DNA of 64,000 nt from Cladorhizidae sp. MBARI D1340-BT2 (GCA_028752905.1 JAQNBH010000004.1:5886358-5950357), one strand, 5' to 3'. Counted from the first letter of the stretch, positions 33,901 through 48,900 are shown. Numbers and translations are program-made. The notes: generated from the letters alone by a model not told the origin.

Positions 33901-36900
33901 GCATGCCTGCTACATGTGGCCTCACAGTGTGTAGTGAAGCATGTACTACATGTGGCCTCACAGAGCATGCCTGCTACATGTGGCCTCACAGTGTGTAGTG
34001 AAGCATGCCTGCTACATGTGGCCTCACAGTGTGTAGTGAAGCATGCCCTGCTACATGTGGCCTCACAGTGTGTAGTGAAGCATGTGCTACATGTGGCCTC
34101 ACAGTGTGTAGTGAAGCATGTGCTACATGTGGCCTCACAGTGTGTAGTGAAGCATGTGCTACATGTGGCCTCACAGTGTGTAGTGAAGCATGTGCTACAT
34201 GTGGCCTCACAGTGTGTAGTGAAGCATGTGCTACATGTGGCCTCACAGTGTGTAGTGAAGCATGCCTGCTACATGTGGCCTCACAGTGTGTAGTGAAGCA
34301 TGCCTGCTACATGTGGCCCCACAGTGTGTAGTGAAGCATGCCTGCTGCATGTGGCCTCACAGTGTGTAGTGAAGCATGTGCTACATGTGGCCTCACAGTG
34401 TGTAGTGAAGCATGCCTGCTACATGTGGCCTCACAGTGTGTAGTGAAGCATGCCTGCTACATGTGGCCTCACAGTGTGTAGTGAAGCATGCCCTGCTACA
34501 TGTGGCCTCACAGTGTGTAGTGAAGCATGTGCTACATGTGGCCTCACAGTGTGTAGTGAAGCATGTGCTACATGTGGCCTCACAGTGTGTAGTGAAGCAT
34601 GTGCTACATGTGGCCTCACAGTGTGTAGTGAAGCATGTGCTACATGTGGCCTCACAGTGTGTAGTGAGGCATGTGCTACATGTGGCCTCACAGTATGTAG
34701 TGAAGCATGTGCTACATGTGGCCTCACAGTGTGTAGTGAAACATGCCTGCTACATGTGGCCTCACAGTGTGTAGTGAAGCATGTGCTACATGTGGCCTCA
34801 CAGTGTGTAGTGAAGCATGTGCTACATGTGGCCTCACAGTGTGTAGTGAAGCATGCCTGCTACATGTGGCCTCACAGTGTGTAGTGAAGCATGTGCTACA
34901 TGTGGCCTCACAGTGTGTAGTGAAGCATGCCTCCTACATGTGGCCTCACAGTGTGTAGTGAAGCATGCCTGCTATGTACATGTGGCCTCACAGTGTGTAG
35001 TGAAGCATGTGCTACATGTGGCCTCACAGTGTGTAGTGAGGCATGCCTGTTACATGTGGCCTCACAGTGTGTAGTGAAGCATGTGCTACATGTGGCCTCA
35101 CAGTGTGTAGTGAAGCTGCCTGCTACATGTGGCCTCACAGTGTGTAGTGAGGCATGCCCTGCTACATGTGGCCTCACAGTGTGTAGTGAAGCATGTGCTA
35201 CATGTGGCCTCACAGTGTGTAGTGAAGCATGTGCTACATGTGGCCGCACAGTGTGTAGTGAAGCATGTCTGATACATGTGGCCTCACAGTGTGTAGTGAG
35301 GCATGCCTGCTACATGTGGCCTCACAGTGTGTAGTGAAGCATGTCTGATACATGTGGCCTCACAGTGTGTAGTGAAGCATGTGCTACATGTGGCCTCACA
35401 GTGTGTAGTGAAGCATGTGCTACATGTGGCCTCACAGTGTGTAGTGAAGCATGTGCTACATGTGGCCTCACAGTGTGTAGTGAAGCATGTGCTACATGTG
35501 GCCTCACAGTGTGTAGTGAAGCATGTGCTACATGTGGCCTCACAGTGTGTAGTGAGGCATGCCTGCTACATGTGGCCTCACAGTGTGTAGTGAAGCATGT
35601 GCTACATGTGGCCTCACAGTGTGTAGTGAGGCATGTGCTACATGTGGCCTCACAGTGTGTAGTGAAGCATGTGCTACATGTGGCCTCACAGTGTGTAGTG
35701 AAGCATGTGCTACATGTGGCCTCACAGTGTGTAGTGAAGCATGTGCTACATGTGGCCTCACAGTGTGTAGTGAAGCATGTGCTACATGTGGCCTCACAGT
35801 GTGTAGTGAAGCATGTGCTACATGTGGCCTCACAGTGTGTAGTGAAGCATGCCTGCTACATGTGGCCTCACAGTGTGTAGTGAAGCATGCCTGCTACATG
35901 TGGCCCCACAGTGTGTAGTGAAGCATGCCTGCTGCATGTGGCCTCACAGTGTGTAGTGAAGCATGTGCTACATGTGGCCTCACAGTGTGTAGTGAAGCAT
36001 GCCTGCTACATGTGGCCTCACAGTGTGTAGTGAAGCATGCCTGCTACATGTGGCCTCACAGTGTGTAGTGAAGCATGCCCTGCTACATGTGGCCTCACAG
36101 TGTGTAGTGAAGCATGTGCTACATGTGGCCTCACAGTGTGTAGTGAAGCATGTGCTACATGTGGCCTCACAGTGTGTAGTGAAGCATGTGCTACATGTGG
36201 CCTCACAGTGTGTAGTGAAGCATGTGCTACATGTGGCCTCACAGTGTGTAGTGAAGCATGCCTGCTACATGTGGCCTCACAGTGTGTAGTGAAGCATGTG
36301 CTACATGTGGCCTCACAGTGTGTAGTGAAGCATGCCCTGCTACATGTGGCCTCACAGTGTGTAGTGAAGCATGTGCTACATGTGGCCTCACAGAGCATGC
36401 CTGCTACATGTGGCCTCACAGTGTGTAGTGAAGCATGTACTACATGTGGCCTCACAGAGCATGCCTGCTACATGTGGCCTCACAGTGTGTAGTGAAGCAT
36501 GCCTGCTACATGTGGCCTCACAGTGTGTAGTGAAGCATGCCCTGCTACATGTGGCCTCACAGTGTGTAGTGAAGCATGTGCTACATGTGGCCTCACAGTG
36601 TGTAGTGAAGCATGTGCTACATGTGGCCTCACAGTGTGTAGTGAAGCATGTGCTACATGTGGCCTCACAGTGTGTAGTGAAGCATGTGCTACATGTGGCC
36701 TCACAGTGTGTAGTGAAGCATGTGCTACATGTGGCCTCACAGTGTGTAGTGAAGCATGCCTGCTACATGTGGCCTCACAGTGTGTAGTGAAGCATGCCTG
36801 CTACATGTGGCCCCACAGTGTGTAGTGAAGCATGCCTGCTGCATGTGGCCTCACAGTGTGTAGTGAAGCATGTGCTACATGTGGCCTCACAGTGTGTAGT

Positions 36901-39900
36901 GTAGCATGCCTGCTACATGTGGCCTCACAGTGTGTAGTGAAGCATGCCTGCTACATGTGGCCTCACAGTGTGTAGTGAAGCATGCCCTGCTACATGTGGC
37001 CTCACAGTGTGTAGTGAAGCATGTGCTACATGTGGCCTCACAGTGTGTAGTGAAGCATGTGCTACATGTGGCCTCACAGTGTGTAGTGAAGCATGTGCTA
37101 CATGTGGCCTCACAGTGTGTAGTGAAGCATGTGCTACATGTGGCCTCACAGTGTGTAGTGAAGCATGCCTGCTACATGTGGCCTCACAGTGTGTAGTGAA
37201 GCATGTGCTACATGTGGCCTCACAGTGTGTAGTGAAGCATGCCCTGCTACATGTGGCCTCACAGTGTGTAGTGAAGCATGTGCTACATGTGGCCTCACAG
37301 AGCATGCCTGCTACATGTGGCCTCACAGTGTGTAGTGAAGCATGTACTACATGTGGCCTCACAGAGCATGCCTGCTACATGTGGCCTCACAGTGTGTAGT
37401 GAAGCATGCCTGCTACATGTGGCCTCACAGTGTGTAGTGAAGCATGCCTGCTACATGTGGCCCCACAGTGTGTAGTGAAGCATGCCTGCTGCATGTGGCC
37501 TCACAGTGTGTAGTGAAGCATGTGCTACATGTGGCCTCACAGTGTGTAGTGAAGCATGCCTGCTACATGTGGCCTCACAGTGTGTAGTGAAGCATGCCTG
37601 CTACATGTGGCCTCACAGTGTGTAGTGAAGCATGCCCTGCTACATGTGGCCTCACAGTGTGTAGTGAAGCATGTGCTACATGTGGCCTCACAGTGTGTAG
37701 TGAAGCATGTGCTACATGTGGCCTCACAGTGTGTAGTGAAGCATGTGCTACATGTGGCCTCACAGTGTGTAGTGAAGCATGTGCTACATGTGGCCTCACA
37801 GTGTGTAGTGAAGCATGCCTGCTACATGTGGCCTCACAGTGTGTAGTGAAGCATGTGCTACATGTGGCCTCACAGTGTGTAGTGAAGCATGCCCTGCTAC
37901 ATGTGGCCTCACAGAGCATGCCTGCTACATGTGGCCTCACAGTGTGTAGTGAAGCATGTACTACATGTGGCCTCACAGAGCATGCCTGCTACATGTGGCC
38001 TCACAGTGTGTAGTGAAGCATGCCTGCTACATGTGGCCTCACAGTGTGTAGTGAAGCATGCCCTGCTACATGTGGCCTCACAGTGTGTAGTGAAGCATGT
38101 GCTACATGTGGCCTCACAGTGTGTAGTGAAGCATGTGCTACATGTGGCCTCACAGTGTGTAGTGAAGCATGTGCTACATGTGGCCTCACAGTGTGTAGTG
38201 AAGCATGTGCTACATGTGGCCTCACAGTGTGTAGTGAAGCATGTGCTACATGTGGCCTCACAGTGTGTAGTGAAGCATGCCTGCTACATGTGGCCTCACA
38301 GTGTGTAGTGAAGCATGCCTGCTACATGTGGCCCCACAGTGTGTAGTGAAGCATGCCTGCTGCATGTGGCCTCACAGTGTGTAGTGAAGCATGTGCTACA
38401 TGTGGCCTCACAGTGTGTAGTGAAGCATGCCTGCTACATGTGGCCTCACAGTGTGTAGTGAAGCATGCCTGCTACATGTGGCCTCACAGTGTGTAGTGAA
38501 GCATGCCCTGCTACATGTGGCCTCACAGTGTGTAGTGAAGCATGTGCTACATGTGGCCTCACAGTGTGTAGTGAAGCATGTGCTACATGTGGCCTCACAG
38601 TGTGTAGTGAAGCATGTGCTACATGTGGCCTCACAGTGTGTAGTGAAGCATGTGCTACATGTGGCCTCACAGTGTGTAGTGAGGCATGCCTGTTACATGT
38701 GGCCTCACAGTGTGTAGTGAAGCATGTGCTACATGTGGCCTCACAGTGTGTAGTGAAGCTGCCTGCTACATGTGGCCTCACAGTGTGTAGTGAGGCATGC
38801 CCTGCTACATGTGGCCTCACAGTGTGTAGTGAAGCATGTGCTACATGTGGCCTCACAGTGTGTAGTGAAGCATGTGCTACATGTGGCCGCACAGTGTGTA
38901 GTGAAGCATGTCTGATACATGTGGCCTCACAGTGTGTAGTGAGGCATGCCTGCTACATGTGGCCTCACAGTGTGTAGTGAAGCATGTGCTACATGTGGCC
39001 TCACAGTGTGTAGTGAAGCATGTGCTACATGTGGCCTCACAGTGTGTAGTGAAGCATGTGCTACATGTGGCCTCACAGTGTGTAGTGAAGCATGTGCTAC
39101 ATGTGGCCTCACAGTGTGTAGTGAGGCATGTGCTACATGTGGCCTCACAGTGTGTAGTGAGGCATGCCTGCTACATGTGGCCTCACAGTGTGTAGTGAAG
39201 CATGTGCTACATGTGGCCTCACAGTGTGTAGTGAGGCATGCCTGCTACATGTGGCCTCACAGTGTGTAGTGAAGCATGTGCTACATGTGGCCTCACAGTG
39301 TGTAGTGAGGCATGTGCTACATGTGGCCTCACAGTGTGTAGTGAAGCATGTGCTACATGTGGCCTCACAGTGTGTAGTGAAGCATGTGCTACATGTGGCC
39401 TCACAGTGTGTAGTGAAGCATGTGCTACATGTGGCCTCACAGTGTGTAGTGAAGCATGTGCTACATGTGGCCTCACAGTGTGTAGTGAAGCATGTGCTAC
39501 ATGTGGCCTCACAGTGTGTAGTGAAGCATGCCTGCTACATGTGGCCTCACAGTGTGTAGTGAAGCATGCCTGCTACATGTGGCCCCACAGTGTGTAGTGA
39601 AGCATGCCTGCTGCATGTGGCCTCACAGTGTGTAGTGAAGCATGTGCTACATGTGGCCTCACAGTGTGTAGTGAGGCATGCCTGCTACATGTGGCCTCAC
39701 GGTGTGTAGCCTGCTACATGTGCCCTCACAGTGTGTAGTGAAGCATGCCTGCTGCATGTGGCCTCACAGTGTGTAGTGAAGCATGCCTGCTACATGTGGC
39801 CTCACAGTGTGTAGTGAAGCATGCCTGCTACATGTGGCCTCACAGTGTGTAGTGAAGCATGCCCTGCTACATGTGGCCTCACAGTGTGTAGTGAAGCATG

Positions 39901-42900
39901 TGCTACATGTGGCCTCACAGTGTGTAGTGAAGCATGTGCTACATGTGGCCTCACAGTGTGTAGTGAAGCATGTGCTACATGTGGCCTCACAGTGTGTAGT
40001 GAAGCATGTGCTACATGTGGCCTCACAGTGTGTAGTGAAGCATGCCTGCTACATGTGGCCTCACAGTGTGTAGTGAAGCATGTGCTACATGTGGCCTCAC
40101 AGTGTGTAGTGAAGCATGCCCTGCTACATGTGGCCTCACAGTGTGTAGTGAAGCATGTGCTACATGTGGCCTCACAGAGCATGCCTGCTACATGTGGCCT
40201 CACAGTGTGTAGTGAAGCATGTACTACATGTGGCCTCACAGAGCATGCCTGCTACATGTGGCCTCACAGTGTGTAGTGAAGCATGCCTGCTACATGTGGC
40301 CTCACAGTGTGTAGTGAAGCATGCCCTGCTACATGTGGCCTCACAGTGTGTAGTGAAGCATGTGCTACATGTGGCCTCACAGTGTGTAGTGAAGCATGTG
40401 CTACATGTGGCCTCACAGTGTGTAGTGAAGCATGTGCTACATGTGGCCTCACAGTGTGTAGTGAAGCATGTGCTACATGTGGCCTCACAGTGTGTAGTGA
40501 AGCATGTGCTACATGTGGCCTCACAGTGTGTAGTGAAGCATGCCTGCTACATGTGGCCTCACAGTGTGTAGTGAAGCATGCCTGCTGCATGTGGCCTCAC
40601 AGTGTGTAGTGAAGCATGTGCTACATGTGGCCTCACAGTGTGTAGTGAGGCATGCCTGCTACATGTGGCCTCACGGTGTGTAGCCTGCTACATGTGCCCT
40701 CACAGTGTGTAGTGAAGCATGCCTGCTGCATGTGGCCTCACAGTGTGTAGTGAAGCATGCCTGCTACATGTGGCCTCACAGTGTGTAGTGAAGCATGCCT
40801 GCTACATGTGGCCTCACAGTGTGTAGTGAAGCATGCCCTGCTACATGTGGCCTCACAGTGTGTAGTGAAGCATGTGCTACATGTGGCCTCACAGTGTGTA
40901 GTGAAGCATGTGCTACATGTGGCCTCACAGTGTGTAGTGAAGCATGTGCTACATGTGGCCTCACAGTGTGTAGTGAAGCATGTGCTACATGTGGCCTCAC
41001 AGTGTGTAGTGAAGCATGCCTGCTACATGTGGCCTCACAGTGTGTAGTGAAGCATGTGCTACATGTGGCCTCACAGTGTGTAGTGAAGCATGCCCTGCTA
41101 CATGTGGCCTCACAGTGTGTAGTGAAGCATGTGCTACATGTGGCCTCACAGAGCATGCCTGCTACATGTGGCCTCACAGTGTGTAGTGAAGCATGTACTA
41201 CATGTGGCCTCACAGAGCATGCCTGCTACATGTGGCCTCACAGTGTGTAGTGAAGCATGCCTGCTACATGTGGCCTCACAGTGTGTAGTGAAGCATGCCC
41301 TGCTACATGTGGCCTCACAGTGTGTAGTGAAGCATGTGCTACATGTGGCCTCACAGTGTGTAGTGAAGCATGTGCTACATGTGGCCTCACAGTGTGTAGT
41401 GAAGCATGTGCTACATGTGGCCTCACAGTGTGTAGTGAAGCATGTGCTACATGTGGCCTCACAGTGTGTAGTGAAGCATGTGCTACATGTGGCCTCACAG
41501 TGTGTAGTGAAGCATGCCTGCTACATGTGGCCTCACAGTGTGTAGTGAGGCATGCCTGCTACATGTGGCCTCACAGTGTGTAGTGAAGCATGTGCTACAT
41601 GTGGCCTCACAGTGTGTAGTGAAGCATGTGCTACATGTGGCCTCACAGTGTGTAGTGAAGCATGTGCTACATGTGCCCTCACAGTATGTAGTGAAGCATG
41701 TGCTACATGTGCCCTCACAGTATGTAGTGAGGCATGCCTGCTACATACATGTGGCCGCACAGTGTGTAGTGAAGCATGTGCTACATGTGGCCTCACAGTG
41801 TGTAGTGAAGCATGTGCTACATGTGGCCTCACAGTGTGTAGTGAAGCATGTGCTACATGTGGCCTCACAGTGTGTAGTGAAGCATGTGCTACATGTGGCC
41901 TCCATGCCTGCTACATGTGGCCTCTCAGTGTGTAGTGAAGCATGCCTGCTACATGTGGCCTCACAGTGTGTAGTGAAGCATGTGCTACATGTTATACATA
42001 GCTTGGCTGGAGATGCTCGGCAATTACCCTGGTGAGCAGTACTGAGTTCTTGTGAACGATGTTACATCAAGTAAAGCTGTGTTACACACCCAGTTAATTG
42101 AGGCTTTGGATCCATGGTCACAATGGATCATACAGTAATCGATATTAGAAGTCATATGATCTCTCTGTATATCATGTGACTACCCTGTGTGATATATGTA
42201 GTCCTTTGCTATCACAGGGCAGTGCATCACTGACCCCTGGATCAGGGCTAGGGCTAATTCTAGGGCACGGGGTAGTCCCAAGCCCCCCCCAAGGGCGTAG
42301 GAAGCGGTGCGACCAGTGAGGACATGGCCTTACCACTTTCTGAGAGAGCGGCCAAGGGAATTGGTGGCAGAATCCAGAGCAGGAGATCAACAAAATTAAT
42401 ATTATTGGCAAAAACCTGCGCATGCCTAAATCTAGTCTTGCGTGGTGAAATCTTTACCTTCCAATGGTTGGGAAGGTAAAGGGTTGACTACTAGCCTGAG
42501 CCTAAAGCATGCTCGTTAATAGTTTGTGTAGCTAGCCTGCTGAAAGTCACTTAGTGTTAGCTTTGTTTTCGAAGTCATCATCGAGACGACATGTCACTCT
42601 CCAAGGACTTACCCATTCCCTCTATTGGTGAGAAGCCACATCAACCATCTTTCAGTTTTCCAAAGCGTGAGTTTGGAAAAAAACTTGTTAAAAGATCTTT
42701 CCAGCCACAATGGTTTACATGCTGGACATGGCTTCATTATGATGAGGGCCATGATTCAGTCTTCTGTTATATTTGTGTGAAGGCTTACAAAGAAAAACTG
42801 CTTTTTTCTGTCGCAACTATTGAGACTCCATATATATCAACTGGATATACAAACTGGAAGGATGCTTCTCTAAGATTTTCTGCCCATGAAGCTAGCAATT

Positions 42901-45900
42901 GTCATAAGGATGCTATTTTGAGAGTCATTACTCTCCCCCAGACATGTCCGAAAATTGGTGAGAGTCTTTCCTCCTTTCATGCTCGGGAAATGAAGGAAAA
43001 TCGGCAGTGCTTACTCAAAATTCTATCTAATGTTGTGTTCTTGGCTAGACAATCTTTGCCACTGCGTGGTTGTGGCGATGAATCTGACTCCAACTTTATT
43101 CAATTGTTTAGGCTTCGTGAATATGATGACAAAAGAGTATTCGAATGGCTAAAGCGCAGAGCAAATAAATACACCTCTGCTGAAATCCAAAACGAGATGC
43201 TAAAAGTCATGGCTCTGAAGGTTCTGCGTAAAATAGCAACCTCCCTGCATGCAGCTCCATTCTACACTATCATGGCAGATGAGACTGCAGATGTGAGCAA
43301 CCAAGAGCAAGTGGTCATTTGTATTTGATGGGTGAGTGAGAAGTTTGAAGTGCACGTGGAGTTTATTGGTGTATATGTGGTCGGAAAAATAAATGCACAA
43401 ACCTTGGTTACTGTTAACAAATATGTACTCCAAAGATTAAATCTCTCTCTCAGCAAACTAAGAGGTCAATGTTATGACGGAGCTGCTTCTATGGCTGGTT
43501 CCAAGTCAGGTGTTGCAAAGAAACTCTTAGATGAGGAGCCAAAAGCCATTGCTATGGCCATTCACTGAATCTAGCTTGCAGTGATACAATAAAACACTGC
43601 AATGTGATGAAGGATGCTCTAGAGATATGGCTCCTGACACACCTGGGGTGCGGGTCTTGTGTCCAACACGCTGGACCTTAAAGCTGAAGCACTGAAAAGT
43701 ATCATTGATAACTATGAAGTATTAAATGAGTTGTGGGTTGTGTCTCTTGAAGTGGTCAAGGATACTGAGATGAAGGCCCGTATTCTTAGTGTGTCATCGC
43801 AGATGAAAACTTCTTTGGGGTGTGTTTAGGGAAGTTAATTCTTAGCCATAGTGATAACTTGAGTCGTACATTACAAAAATCTGATATATCAGCAGCAGAA
43901 GGCCAAATTGTTGCAGAATTGACAGAAAACACTAAGTAAACTAAGATCAGATGAGAATTTTGCGCTTTTTGGGGAAGATATAACAAAAAAAGCTGAAAAT
44001 TTGTGTGTTGATGATCTCCACCTCCCACGCCGAAGAAAAACTCCAAAAAGATTTGAAATCGGGAGCACAGAAAGCCATTCATTTCCAGAAGCTCCTGCAG
44101 ATTATTACAAACAAATCTACATTGAAGCTATTGATCTGATTACCACATGTATAACCGATCAGCCTGGGTTTAAGATTTCAAGATCTATTAATAAATGTAG
44201 TGAACTCAAGTGACTATAAAACTCAGTTTGATTTAGTTCTCAGCTTTTATGGCTCAGACTTCAATGGTCAGTTATTGAAAACCCAACTTGAAATTTATCA
44301 ACAATTTTCTGCTCAGATGAGGTTGTACTATTAAATGACATCATTGACCATTTCAAGACCGCTTCACCTGCTGAACGTGAATTGCTATCTGAAGTTTGTA
44401 AATTGCTAATGTTACTTTTAGTTATGCCTGCATCAAATGCTGTTAGTCCTTCAGTGCTTTAAGGAGAATAAAATCGTATTTGAGGTCCACCATGACTGAA
44501 GTCCGATTAAATCATCTCATGATTCTGCACATTCATAAAGATGCGACTAATGGGTTGGACTAATTTCAGTTGCCAATGATTTGTTTCTGAAAGTGAACAT
44601 CGCATATCAATTTTTGGCACATTCAAACCCAGTGACCTATAGAACTCGATCACTATGAATTAATAATTCTATCAATCTTTTACTGTTCCTAATTTTACAC
44701 AATTATTTGGCACTAATTTAATTTTTTAAGAAAAGAATACTATAAATTATATAATACATTATTATTATACACAGTTGGTAAAAGAGAAAATAATTTCAGT
44801 TGACTTGATGCTGATGTGTCCTGATGTGTCCAGGTTGATGGACAATTTCTCTTATAAATTGCTGGGGGTGAGGAGTTCTTACTACACAGACCAGCAATTT
44901 ATAATAAGAAATGGTGATACTTTTTTGTTTTGTTATGATTATTATATATAATTACAATTAAGTACATACAATATATACCTCCCTTTACTCACTCCCAAAC
45001 TGGAACTACAACCATCAGCACTAAAATTGCTTCCTACGCCCCTGCCCCGGGATATATATATTCCAATATGCATGCTGTGTATTCAGTCACCCTAACTAGG
45101 GACGTCCCAGGATATCCCAAGTATCCCAGAACCTCCATCCAATAAGCCAAACTCTGCGATTGGTTGGCCCACGTCAAGCACTACTGCTCCTCCCTCTCCC
45201 CCCATTGTCCTCCTCTCCACCCACCTCCCCAGGTACGAGTCGGAGCTGGCCGTGTGGCGTGGCGGAGGTGAGGTCACCATTGAGCAGCAGAAGTCTTTCT
45301 CCTGTGCCTCCAGCGATCTCTTGCTGGACTCTAGTGGCATCCGCAGCACAGGGACCATCACACCCTTGGACGTACCCACCCGAGCTTATAGCCCCTCCAT
45401 CCAGCAGGACCAAGAGGAACGCAACAAGCTATGCGGGATCATCGACGAGAAGGTGGGCGTGTTCATTATTAGCTTAGCATCGGCAGTGGGTGTGGATTGA
45501 AGTGGGAGTTTGTGTTGTCATGCATGCTTATTAGGGCATGCTTGTTAGGGCATGTTGTTAGGGCATGTTGTTAGGGCATGTTGTTAGGGCATGTTGTTAG
45601 GGCATGTTGTTAGGGCATGTTGTTAGGGCATGTTGTTAGGGCATGTTGTTAGGGCATGTTGTTAGGGCATGTTGTTAGGGCATGTTGTTAGGGCATGTTG
45701 TTAGGGCATGCTTGTTAGGACATATTGTTAGGGCATGCTTGTTAGGGCATGTTGTCAGGCATGCTTATTAGGGCATGTTGTTAGGGCATGCTTATTAGGG
45801 CATGTTGTTAGGGCATGCTTGTTAGGGCATTCTTGTTAGGGCATTCTTGTTAGGGCATGTTGTTAGGGCATGCTTATTAGGGCATGCTTGTTAGGGCTCT

Positions 45901-48900
45901 TGTTAGGGCATGTTGTTAGGGCATGCTTATTAGGGCATGCTTGTTAGGGCATATTGTTAGGGCATTGTTAAGGCAAGTTTTTTAGGGCAAGCTTGTTAGG
46001 GCATGCTTATTAGGGCGTGCTTATTAGGGCATGCTTATTAGGGCGTGCTTATTAGGGCATGCTTATTAGGGTGACTGCTAATCAGTGATGTCTAATTACA
46101 CAAATAAGTGTGAAGTATCACACCAATAGCCACAGCACTCGATTCCAGGAAGCATGTATGGCGGAACCCAACTCTTGTGGTTAGGGTGCTAAGCAGCTGC
46201 CTAAATGAAGACTTTGTTTATTTGGTGTTGTGTAATGTCATCCACCATTTTAAATTAAGGTCAACTAATGCAGGGAGTTTTAAATTAAGGTCAACTAATG
46301 CAGGGAGTTTTAATAAGGTCAACCAATGCAGGGAGTTTTAAATTAAGGTCAACTAATGCAGGGAGTTTTAAATTAAGGTCAACTAATGCAGGGAGTTTTA
46401 AATTAAGGTCAACTAATGCAGGGAGTTTTAAATTAAGGTCAACTAATGCAGGGAGTTTTAAATTAAGGTCAACTAATGCAGGGAGTTTTAAATCAAGGTC
46501 AACTAATGCGGGGAGTTTTAAATCAAGGTCAACTAATGCAGGAAGTGTGCTACTGCACTCGCCAGTGGCTGAGCAGCTTAACTGATCGTAGCAGATGTTA
46601 ACAATTATAGCAGATGGTTGTTGCTAAACACACACACATACACCATGCACCACACATGTGTATAATACACACGCACACACCACATATGTGTATAAAACAC
46701 ATGCGCACACACTCGCTACATGTGGATCGCAAGTAGTCGACCTGGTTTTGTTAAAAACAACTTGGCCCTTCGCACAAGAGGAAACTTCTCAGGAAATCAA
46801 CTAACCTTTCACATCTGTGAGAACTTGCAGCTGATGAGTTAGGCTCAATATAATCGTATGGCCAGTACCATTGTCTAGGAGGGTATGAAGTTGCCAAGTG
46901 AGTTTCTAGGTATTCGGTACCATTCCAGCCCATCAAACATCAGTTCTGGAAGGTCCCATTCCAGCTCTGATAATTCCCATTCCAGCCACCAAACATCAGT
47001 TCTGGAAGGTCCAATTCCAGTTCTGATAATTCCCATTCCAGCCCACCAAACATCAGTTCTGGAAGGTCCAATTCCAGCTCTGATAATACCCATTCCAGCC
47101 CACCAAACATCAGTTCTAAGAGGTCTAATTCCTGGTCTGCTGCAGAGGCTAGGGCAAGCACTCCGGGCTAGGGCAGTAGGAATTATCGGAACTGGAATGG
47201 GGACATGTCAGCACTGATGTTAGGTGTGCTGAAATGGAAATCATTAGAACTGGAATGGGACTTCTCAGAACTGAAGCTTGGTGTGCTGGCAACTTGGGTT
47301 GGTTGTTGCTGAGCATGAAGCTTCTTGCGTAGGAAGGTAGGAAGAGGTAGAGCTTCTTTTTTTAATAGCATAAAATCTGCCTCTAAGATGATCCAGTCTT
47401 GCCACACACAATCCCAGGGGGTTATGGTGGTCCACATTCAAAGTTGCTGCCCACCTAAACCTAACCCCCTAACTCTTCAGCCCTAGCCCTTAGCCCTACA
47501 GCCCTAGCCCTAGCTCAACATATAATATCATATAACTATAGTTATAGCCCTCTATATGCCTAGCCATACTCTATATATAGCCCTAGCTCTATATATGTCC
47601 CTTGCCCTAGCCCTAACTCTACAGTGCCCCTTACCCTTGCCCTAGCTCTATATAATTATGTCCCTTGCCTTAGCCCTAGCTCTATGTGTGTCCCTATAGC
47701 ATCAAGTCTGAGTTGCAATATGATGGAAGTGGATTTTTAATATGTTTTTTATTTATTTATTTTCCAGTTGCAAAAAAATGATTTTGAGCCCCTCCCTTTG
47801 CCTGCATCGTCACGTTTTAGCGAACGCCTAATGAGCACGCTCATTAGAGTAGGGCTTCCTCTCACCGCAGATAGCAATTGCTGCCATTAACACCTTCCAA
47901 TCATGATTTTGAAATTTTATGGAATTTTAACGAAATTCATTTTCCACCAGCGCGCTTGACCACATACTTACATTTTGGCGCCTAATGAAAACAGTCGTTG
48001 CATAGAGTAGGGCTTCCTCTAGCCACTGGTGCTAATTTCAACTCTCTAGCACTTTGCAATCTGGAGATATTTATGTGGAGGTTTCAGGCATTCAGGTTTT
48101 GAGGTCCCTCTACTTTAGGTCTAGTAACTTGCCTATAGAAATATTTTAGTATCAAAAGAGAGCACACAGAGAGACTTATCTTTTGAGCTTTTACATCCAG
48201 TGGAGCTCCAAAGTCATGAACACAAAGTCTTGTGTGGACCTCATTCACATGAACACAACAAAATTAACTTCCATCAAGCTCAATGTGGTATTTTGTATTG
48301 CTCTATCAATCAAGGTTGTCATAGCCACTCAAGACTTGATGCTGGATGGTAGCGTTTTCAAAGGAGGTGATTTCACTTCACATTCCAACCTGCAGTTCCA
48401 AAAGATAAACATGTATGGCAGAGCCATCAGAAAGCATCTGCACTGGCTGCATTTTGCTATATAAATCAGGTCCATAGCATGAATGTGTGCAAAGATATGA
48501 TATAAACATCTGGTCAAATGTGCTCAGATCCTTACCTAGCTCAACATGGGACTGTCCCCAGCTCCTCTGTGACCCCTCCCCTCCCCAGCCAACCTGACAC
48601 TGTATGATGCATCTAACACTGACCCCTCCCATGGCCCCTCCCCCTAGGATGAGATGTTGAGGAGCCAGGCAGAACTGCTGGAGCGGCTCACTCAGCAGTT
48701 GCGCTCTCTGGACGCTGTCCACCAAGCCAGCGAGGAGGAGAACCACACCCTCAGACAAGACATGTCGCAGGTCTCCTTCGCTCTGAACACCTCGCAGGTA
48801 TAGATACATCCCCACCCTCCACCTGTCTCATCCCCCACTCCACACACAGCACTCAACACACATACACACACACATACACACATACACAGCACACACTGTA

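Noticed and set aside
31737..42035. Dozens of frames of 60-190 codons with [12 protein letters not shown] or [12 protein letters not shown] patterns
   Set aside because: All follow the 36-39-bp array. Frames change wherever a 38-bp unit occurs, as expected for non-coding repeats.
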